NCBI GenBank assembly: GCA_018369015.1
Contig: JAGZDD010000017.1
Location: forward strand, 1-38,050
Length of the DNA: 38,050 nt
DNA from: Clostridiales bacterium
Lineage (GTDB): Bacteria > Bacillota > Clostridia > Lachnospirales > Lachnospiraceae
Reading direction: 5' to 3'
Below, piece by piece: positions 32,728 to 38,050 of the stretch; position 1 is the stretch's first letter, and each line of letters starts with the position of its first letter. The notes under the pieces were generated by a model. The model was not told where the DNA came from. It saw only the letters and a list, made by a program, of their open reading frames with translations, and did not search any database. A program made the translations under genes and the position numbers.

Positions 32728-34121
32728 AAAAGCTGTTAAATGCTTACGGCACTTTAATCCTTCCAGGGCTTTTGGGAATCCCTGCCGGCGCCGCCATAGG
32801 CGCCGTAGATACGCTGTTTGGCCGTGTACTTCTTGAAATCACGGATGTACGGAACAGCCATCCCTTTTGGTTCATCCCCTTTCTTGCCATTGCCGGAATA
32901 CTTATCACATGGTGCTATTCAAGGTTTGGCGGGAAAAGCGCCAAAGGCATGGGCCTGATTTTTGAAGCAGGACACGGGCAGGAAAAAAATATCCCCCTTC
33001 GCCTGATCCCATTTGTTATCTCCGGCACATGGCTGACCCACCTTTTCGGCGGCAGCGCCGGGCGCGAAGGGGTTGCCGTGCAAATAGGCGCCGCTCTCGC
33101 CCACGGGTACGGAAAAGCGCTTGCGGCTGTCCGGGCACGGCTTTTTACAGGCAGAGTTTTACAGCCGGCAGACAATACGCCGGGCGATGGCCGGGCAGCC
33201 ATAACTTCGGACAATGCCGCAAAGTCCGTACAGCCACAGCCATCAATAGCTGCGGACAATAACGATCTCCCAGGTATACTTCTTGTCGCAGGTATGGCCG
33301 CCGGCTTTGCCGGGCTGTTCCAGACGCCCATTGCCGCCATTTTCTTTGCCCTGGAGGTGCTTGTTGCCGGAGAACTGCGTTACCGGGCACTTTTCCCCGC
33401 TTTCACCGCCGCCTTTACAGCCAGCGCCGTATCAGGGGCTTTAGGGCTTGAAAAATTCACCTTTGCCCTTTCGCAGGGCCTTGGCGCCCTTGCAGGCAGC
33501 GGCCCCGGAAATACAGAGCCACTCCTTTCCCTAAATCCCGCCTTTATTTTTAAGCTTATCCTTCTTGGAATGATTTTCGGCATTGTAGGCGGCGCTTTTG
33601 CATGGGCCTTGAAATCAGCTAAGCATATCCTCCAAAATAAGTTTAAAAATCCGCTCGTTCGTATTGCTGTATCTGGTATTGCTTTAAGTATTCTTTTTCT
33701 TATACTTTTTAAGGGGCGCTATTGCGGGCTTGGCACGAATCTTATTGAAAGCAGCTTTGACGGCGGCTCTATTTACAGCTTTGACTGGCTGATGAAATTC
33801 CTTTTAACAATACTTACGCTGTCCGCAGGCTTCCAGGGCGGCGAAGTCACACCTTTATTTTCCATAGGCGCCAGCTTAGGGGTGATCCTTGCGCCTATTT
33901 TAGGGCTTCCTGCAATGCTTACAGCTGCCCTGGGATATGCCGCTGTCTTTGGCGGCGCCACAAATACACTGCTTGCCTCGGTTTTTATTGGCGCCGAGGT
34001 TTTTGGCTGCGAATGGCTTCCATGCTTTTTTGTCGTATGTGTTATAAGTTATTTATTCAACCACAATAAATCCATATATACGCTCCAAAAGCTCTCTGCT
34101 GCCGTTAAGGGAAAAGCTTAA
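32724..34121 (+). CDS. CLC family anion channel/antiporter, possibly fluoride type
   Basis: This 465-residue membrane protein has about ten hydrophobic segments. GGSAGREGVAVQIG at 109-122 corresponds to the CLC motif GREGP, and GGEVTPLFSIGASLG near residue 372 corresponds to GGIFAPSL. The GREG(V/T)AVQ and GGEVTPLF variants are, as I recall, those of the CLC-F fluoride/proton antiporter branch; chloride transport cannot be excluded. A polar insert of about 45 residues (about 140-185) has low complexity. The gene is translationally coupled to the MerR gene through ATGA. Confidence 0.85.
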   Translation: MKKLLNAYGTLILPGLLGIPAGAAIGAVDTLFGRVLLEITDVRNSHPFWFIPFLAIAGILITWCYSRFGGKSAKGMGLIFEAGHGQEKNIPLRLIPFVISGTWLTHLFGGSAGREGVAVQIGAALAHGYGKALAAVRARLFTGRVLQPADNTPGDGRAAITSDNAAKSVQPQPSIAADNNDLPGILLVAGMAAGFAGLFQTPIAAIFFALEVLVAGELRYRALFPAFTAAFTASAVSGALGLEKFTFALSQGLGALAGSGPGNTEPLLSLNPAFIFKLILLGMIFGIVGGAFAWALKSAKHILQNKFKNPLVRIAVSGIALSILFLILFKGRYCGLGTNLIESSFDGGSIYSFDWLMKFLLTILTLSAGFQGGEVTPLFSIGASLGVILAPILGLPAMLTAALGYAAVFGGATNTLLASVFIGAEVFGCEWLPCFFVVCVISYLFNHNKSIYTLQKLSAAVKGKA

Positions 34122-34129
34122 CCTTTTTT
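34104..34129 (+). terminator. Intrinsic terminator overlapping the CLC stop codon
   Basis: The arms GTTAAG and CTTAAC with a 7-nt loop are followed by CTTTTTTC. The TAA stop of the CLC gene lies within the descending arm, so ribosomes finishing translation could hinder the hairpin. Confidence 0.65.
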
Positions 34130-34144
34130 CTTTCCATATAAACG

Positions 34145-34316
34145 GTTACTATTTACTATTCAGCCCGCGCCATTCACAAAGCCGCGCTAACGCGCTTTCT
34201 GCCGCTTCGCGGCTGTCTTTGCTCATAACCTGGCGCTCCCTTGTCCGGGAGCAATAGGCAAAAAATCACGCAAACACAATTTTTTACCTATCACTCCCGG
34301 CTGGCTGAACTATTAC
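34145..34316. mobile_element. 172-bp MITE, inverted homologue of the 23948 element, overlapping the MATE 3' end
   Basis: The reverse complement aligns with 23948-24112 over nearly its full length, with shared blocks GGAGCGCCAGGTTATG, CAGCCGCGAAGCGGC and AAAGCGCGTTAGCGCGGC. The right end reads GGCTGAACTATTAC; the left end is altered by a small duplication (GTTACTATTTACTATTC). The flanks TATAAACG and TATAAATG match at 7 of 8. The last 24 coding bases and the stop codon of the MATE gene lie inside it. Confidence 0.82.
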
Positions 34317-35631
34317 TATAAATGAACATTCCAAGGCACAAAAGAATCTGGACAACACTGGACGCCGGGGTTCCCAGACCAATCTCGAACAGTGTTGCTC
34401 CGGCGATCTTGCTAACCATATAAACAATAGGTATTCTTACAAGGAAAGCGCCGATGATTCCCTGAATCATCACGAACAATGTCTTTTCACAGCCATTATA
34501 ATAGCCTGTAAAGCAGAACAAAAACGGCGTCAGCATACAGTCAATGGCATAGGCCTTCAAATAGCTGTGGGATGCTGCCGCAACCTCCACATCCTTTGAA
34601 AAGATCCCCGACAGGGCGTTTCCATGAAAAAATGCCAGATATGCCATAATAACCCCTACGGCCACAGCCGTCATTATCCCATACCCCAAAGCCTTTTTTG
34701 CGCGGAATGGATTTTTTGCGCCCATATTCTGGGCGACAAAAGCAGACATAGACTGCATATAAGCGGAGGGAACAAGCATCAGGAAAATGCAGACCTTTTC
34801 CGCAACACCCACACCCGCAGAAGCAACAACGCCAAAGGAATTAACAATTGTCTGAATTACAAGGAAGGATGTTCCCACAAGAAGCTCCTGAAGCGCCACC
34901 GGCGCTCCAAGCTTTAATTCTTTAGTAATAAACATCTTGTGAAATCTTATATCCTTTCTCTCAAACTCAAAGGGCAGCTTCTTTTTGCGTATAATCAAAA
35001 AGGAAATAATTACACTCACTGCCTGGGCAGCCACTGTTGCAATCGCAGCGCCGGCGGCCCCCATATGGAATACGGCGACAAGAAGCAAGTCCCCGGCAAT
35101 ATTTATAACACAGGCAATAGACACAGTCATCAGCGGCGTCCTGGAATCTCCTATCCCTCTAAAAACCGCCCCCAAAACATTATATGCCACAATAAAAACT
35201 GAGCCTGCGCCGCATATTCTTATATACATAGCCGTTTGCTCAAAGGCATCCTCCGGAGCGTGAAGAAGCTTTGCAAGAACCTCTGCGCCTCCGGCCATAA
35301 CTGCGGTAAGCACAAGGGCAAACACAAAAAACAGGCAGATCCCGGCGCCCACAGCCTGTCCAGCCTTTTTAGGCTCTCTAGCGCCAATCTTTTCACCGAC
35401 TAGAACCGTTATTCCCATAGCTAATCCGGTAATAATCATTGTTACCGTCTGTAAAAGCATGCTTCCCGTAGCCACGCCGGACACATCCGCCGTCTGGGCA
35501 AACTGCCCGACAACAAGCAGGTCCACGCCGCCGTAAAGTGCCTGTAAAAACAACGTAAAAAGCACCGGAACGGCAAAGCGGATTAACGAGCCAAAAATAC
35601 TTCCCTCTGTTAAGTTACGAGCTTTTTCCAT
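34291..35631 (-). CDS. MATE family multidrug/cation exporter
   Basis: The 446-residue protein has twelve predicted membrane segments in two MatE halves, and exports drugs or metabolites using a Na+ or H+ gradient. Landmarks include GLAMGITVLVGEKIGA in the first half and SAYMQSMSAFVAQNMGA in the second. The C-terminal residues SNSSASRE and the stop come from the inserted MITE; the residues the original gene had there are unknown. GAGAGGAAAAAC precedes the ATG at 35631. A leader of about 250 nt with its own small ORF and a terminator-like hairpin suggests induced expression. Confidence 0.92.
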   Translation of the reverse strand: MEKARNLTEGSIFGSLIRFAVPVLFTLFLQALYGGVDLLVVGQFAQTADVSGVATGSMLLQTVTMIITGLAMGITVLVGEKIGAREPKKAGQAVGAGICLFFVFALVLTAVMAGGAEVLAKLLHAPEDAFEQTAMYIRICGAGSVFIVAYNVLGAVFRGIGDSRTPLMTVSIACVINIAGDLLLVAVFHMGAAGAAIATVAAQAVSVIISFLIIRKKKLPFEFERKDIRFHKMFITKELKLGAPVALQELLVGTSFLVIQTIVNSFGVVASAGVGVAEKVCIFLMLVPSAYMQSMSAFVAQNMGAKNPFRAKKALGYGIMTAVAVGVIMAYLAFFHGNALSGIFSKDVEVAAASHSYLKAYAIDCMLTPFLFCFTGYYNGCEKTLFVMIQGIIGAFLVRIPIVYMVSKIAGATLFEIGLGTPASSVVQILLCLGMFIYSNSSASRE

Positions 35632-35749
35632 AAGTTTTTCCTCTCTTCTGTAATTTTTAATTTTTGCTCAAGGGGCATACATCCGGCGCTTTTTCCCACT
35701 GCCGAAGATACTTGCCGTCTTATTGCAGTGAAGCGGCCGCTTGCCGCCG

Positions 35750-35854
35750 CTATGGCACAGGGGCGATGGCCGCAGTACCTTTGCGACGCAAAAAACGCCG
35801 GATAAGTTCAACAGACATCTCAGTCTGCTGTCTTATCCGGCGCTCCATTTCCAA
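35750..35854 (-). CDS. Putative leader peptide of the MATE gene
   Basis: A short frame of 32 codons from an ATG at 35848, or 34 from an in-frame TTG at 35854, ends with TAG at 35750. GGAGGG stands 11 nt before the TTG. The peptide is arginine-rich, including RRFLRRKG, and ends AIAPVP. The terminator-like hairpin lies entirely within this frame, so ribosomes reading it would disrupt the hairpin. This is inferred from layout; the frame could be fortuitous. Confidence 0.4.
   Translation of the reverse strand: MEMERRIRQQTEMSVELIRRFLRRKGTAAIAPVP
35790..35843 (-). terminator. Attenuator hairpin in the MATE 5' leader
   Basis: On the minus strand GCGCCGGATAAG pairs perfectly with CTTATCCGGCG, with an inner AACAGACAT/CAGTCTG-type hairpin in the loop, and six T residues follow. 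It lies between the promoter and the MATE gene, so transcription would stop early unless the hairpin is prevented. A second copy of GCGCCGGAT further along the leader (about 35681-35689) could compete for the right arm. Confidence 0.75.
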
Positions 35855-35885
35855 CGAATGAATTGCCCTCCGAGCAAGTGCCTTT

Positions 35886-35913
35886 ATTATAGCAGATTAT
35901 GAATGATTGTCAA
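35886..35913 (-). promoter_or_regulatory. Promoter of the MATE gene
   Basis: TTGACA (35908-35913) and TATAAT (35886-35891) on the minus strand are perfect consensus boxes with a 16-bp spacer. The -35 box overlaps the last bases of the phosphatase-like gene. Such a strong promoter followed by an attenuator fits control by termination. Confidence 0.85.
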
Positions 35914-37562
35914 CCTAAATACCGAAACAGCAGCATAGCAATATCCTTATCCTGCTGCGCCCCGTCTATAAACTCTGCCGCTGCGGCTTCAACGCCCGCT
36001 GCCATATGTTCAATCGCATATTCCCTGCCGATAAGCCCGTTGAGTGTTTTTAAAAGCCGGGTGTCTGAAAACTCCTCGCCCTTTTTGTCACAGGCTCCGG
36101 TAAGGCCGCCTGTATACATAAACAGCAAATCTCCCTGGACAAGCTGCACGGACTGCGTCCAGTAAGGCACATTGGCCATGCTCCCAAGGGCAAAACACCC
36201 TCTCGACGGCAGCGGCTCAAAGTTTTCGCCGGCACGCTTTAAATAAGGCGCCTCGTGTCCGGCATTGACATAGGTGAGTACTCCGCTTGCAAGGTCGATA
36301 ATACCCATAAAAACGGTAATCTTCATCCCTGCGGATTCGTTATTTCCGCTGAGCTGGTTATTTGTTTCCTGGCACACCTTACCCACATCATACCCAAGCT
36401 GCGAGTAATTTTTAATCATTGTGCGAGTAATGACAAGCATCAGCGCTGCCGGTATCCCCGTCCGGTTAATATCACCGATAAAAAATCCAAAATGACTGTT
36501 GTCGATAAAGAAATAATCAAAAAAGGCGCCGCCCATCTGCCTTGCCGAACGGATATGACCGTAAATGTCAAACTCCGGCCGTTCGGGAAATGCCGGGTAC
36601 ATTTTTGGAATCATACTTTCCTGAATCTGCGTAGCCACACTAAGCTCTGCGGATATACGTTCCTTATCCGCAGTCACCCGGGTCAGGTTTTGCATATAAT
36701 TCACCATATCCCCGGTCATATCCGCGATACTGTCCGCCAGAAGATAAAGCTCGTCGCGGCAGGCAATCTGCGGTTTTTGCCACGAAAGCGCTGAAGGCTC
36801 CTGAGTATTATGGCTTAGCTCCACAAAATCCGCAGAAGCCTTTGCCATAGCCTCAATAGGCCGGACAACTGTTTGTTTGATCCGGCCGATAATAACCGCC
36901 AGGGCGGCCAACGCCGTCACCACAGTACCAATAACAATGCCAAAAATATAATTATATAATGTATTGTATACCTCCTGCATAGAAAAATCCACACAGATCA
37001 GGCATATGATATTTCCCTGGGAATCAACGACCGGCTTTGTTCCTGTAAGCATATTTCCAAAGCCGGCATTATTGGCAATAAAAGAAACCTCCTTGCTCCG
37101 GTACATCGTTTCATTAAACACCTCAAGCATTTCCTCCGTAAAGGCGTCCTCCTGTACCGGTTCGCCGATGTCCACAAGATCCTCCGGCGTTTCAATGCGT
37201 TCCTCCTCCGTAAAAGCATTGCACACATAAACGACATCATAAATATTTTCCGGATCCTTTGGGGCAATAATATAAATAAATTCCACCATTGTATTCGTTT
37301 TCACATCATTAATGAGCCGCTGGGTCTGCTCATATGCCGGGGAAGCCTCTCCCTTAAGAATACATTCCCTCATATCATCGGCGTCAATCATAGCGTCCAC
37401 AATATTCAGCATAGAGTCAATATACATTTCATAGCTGTTCATTGATTTTGTATAATAAATATAATATCCCAAGCTGCCCAGCACAATACACAGAGCTGCC
37501 GCCAGCACCGAGCAGTAAAGCACGATCCTGCTGCTGAGCTTCTTTTTTACTCCATGCCTCAT
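35910..37562 (-). CDS. Membrane SpoIIE/RsbU-like phosphatase homologue with degenerate active site
   Basis: The 550-residue protein has a membrane segment (about 13-36), an extracellular sensor, a second membrane segment (about 203-226), a HAMP-like linker, a coiled coil (about 295-318) and a SpoIIE PP2C-type domain (about 330-550). Family enzymes use Asp residues in GGD, GDV, (T/S)DG and DD to bind Mn2+. Here the equivalents are GGA (A346), GD (D364 kept), TGG (G485) and KD (K539-D540), so most metal ligands are missing. It probably works as a binding protein or competitor rather than a phosphatase. It starts one base after the MFS gene stop, with AAAAGGAGG upstream, and so belongs to that operon. 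Confidence 0.88.
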   Translation of the reverse strand: MRHGVKKKLSSRIVLYCSVLAAALCIVLGSLGYYIYYTKSMNSYEMYIDSMLNIVDAMIDADDMRECILKGEASPAYEQTQRLINDVKTNTMVEFIYIIAPKDPENIYDVVYVCNAFTEEERIETPEDLVDIGEPVQEDAFTEEMLEVFNETMYRSKEVSFIANNAGFGNMLTGTKPVVDSQGNIICLICVDFSMQEVYNTLYNYIFGIVIGTVVTALAALAVIIGRIKQTVVRPIEAMAKASADFVELSHNTQEPSALSWQKPQIACRDELYLLADSIADMTGDMVNYMQNLTRVTADKERISAELSVATQIQESMIPKMYPAFPERPEFDIYGHIRSARQMGGAFFDYFFIDNSHFGFFIGDINRTGIPAALMLVITRTMIKNYSQLGYDVGKVCQETNNQLSGNNESAGMKITVFMGIIDLASGVLTYVNAGHEAPYLKRAGENFEPLPSRGCFALGSMANVPYWTQSVQLVQGDLLFMYTGGLTGACDKKGEEFSDTRLLKTLNGLIGREYAIEHMAAGVEAAAAEFIDGAQQDKDIAMLLFRYLG

Positions 37563-37563
37563 C

Positions 37564-38050
37564 CTATCGACCTCCTTTTTTGCGTTTTGGCTTTCTCAGG
37601 CTGCCAAGGCAATACAGCGCTCCGGCACCAAAAATCACAGAAACAAACTGCCCCATCGATACAAGAAGATTTCCCGACGCCATGAGCGGCCCAAAAATCA
37701 TCGGGCCTACAGATTCCCCGACATTATCCGACAAATTATAAACACCCATAGACTGCTCCTCACCATAGGCCCGAACCTGGGGAAGCTCTGTAAAGTACAC
37801 GCTTTTTGAGGAAACTCCAAAGCTGCTGGAAATTCCCATAATCAGCAATGTTACAATCAGCACGCCTACGGTCGGGCTTGCGGCAAACAGCAGCAAAGCG
37901 CCAAGACTCATAGCTGTGGATATATAAATCGTCGCCTGCTTGAACCGGCTTACAAAAAAATTGGTCAGCCCTACGCCGAAAAAGACGCTGCACAGCGAAT
38001 TAACCATTAAAAGCAGACAGGTCACGCTTTCGCTGAACCCCAGCTCGGCT
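37564..38050 (-). CDS. MFS transporter, C-terminal part (cut by the window edge)
   Basis: The frame is open through 38049 and continues past the window; only the last 161 residues or so are visible. They contain four to five hydrophobic segments, with NLSDNVGESVGPMIFGPLMA typical of the second half of drug-type MFS permeases, and a basic C-terminus (KPKRKKGGR). An internal GTG at 38025 is not a start. The gene is cotranscribed with the phosphatase-like gene, which suggests a transporter and a sensory partner working together. Substrate unknown. Confidence 0.85.
   Translation of the reverse strand, partial: AELGFSESVTCLLLMVNSLCSVFFGVGLTNFFVSRFKQATIYISTAMSLGALLLFAASPTVGVLIVTLLIMGISSSFGVSSKSVYFTELPQVRAYGEEQSMGVYNLSDNVGESVGPMIFGPLMASGNLLVSMGQFVSVIFGAGALYCLGSLRKPKRKKGGR

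Noticed and set aside
35664..35861. 65-codon plus-strand frame in the MATE leader region
   Set aside because: It is the complement of the attenuator and leader ORF, and has no ribosome site.

Overview
The window looks like a chromosomal segment of an anaerobic Clostridia (Lachnospiraceae-type) gut bacterium. The evidence is the strong AGGAGG-type ribosome sites with frequent GTG/TTG starts, YesM/YesN-type two-component genes beside sugar ABC importers, a CIRCE heat-shock operator, an I-C-like CRISPR repeat and several oxygen-sensitive Fe-S/flavin enzymes. No rRNA or tRNA gene was seen. The species call is inference; there is no marker gene in the window.

Layout. 256-4892: housekeeping genes: a D,D-carboxypeptidase (+), then a diacylglycerol-kinase-like lipid kinase, a DEDDh exonuclease and an orotate-PRTase-like protein (-). 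5235-14640: a catabolic locus whose minus-strand operon runs lipoprotein, permease, permease, DUF6379 small subunit, Gfo/Idh/MocA oxidoreductase, TIM-barrel subunit. Divergent from it are a sensor kinase and an AraC-type response regulator. The last three operon genes match the oxidoreductase plus two-subunit C-glycoside deglycosidase architecture known from puerarin and other C-glucoside degraders, so this is probably an uptake, sensing and C-C-bond-cleavage locus for plant C-glycosides. 14711-23863: a second carbohydrate locus with a permease-permease-binding protein operon (-), and on the + strand a DUF4838 protein, a ROK regulator, a NodB/GH57-like protein and a zinc ribbon. 24201-25341: two tandem Hsp20 genes under a CIRCE-controlled promoter. 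25342-26220: a gene-free graveyard of decayed repeats. 26394-26829: a seven-repeat, I-C-like CRISPR array with a leader but no cas genes in the window. 27039-32171: a LysR regulator, an old-yellow-enzyme-type flavin/Fe-S oxidoreductase and an aldo/keto reductase-ferredoxin protein. 32323-34121: a MerR regulator and a CLC transporter. 34291-38050: a MATE exporter behind a leader-ORF/attenuator, a SpoIIE-like phosphatase that has lost catalytic aspartates, and a truncated MFS gene.

The intergenic regions carry a family of small non-autonomous elements whose ends read GTAAC(T/A/C)(A/G)TTCAGCC. Two copies have perfect 8-bp target duplications, and one supplies the C-terminus of the MATE protein. 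The GTAA ends and 8-bp duplications fit an IS66-type transposase in trans. The most interesting items are this element family, the C-deglycosidase locus with its paired operator, the MATE attenuator, the degenerate phosphatase and the orphan CRISPR array.
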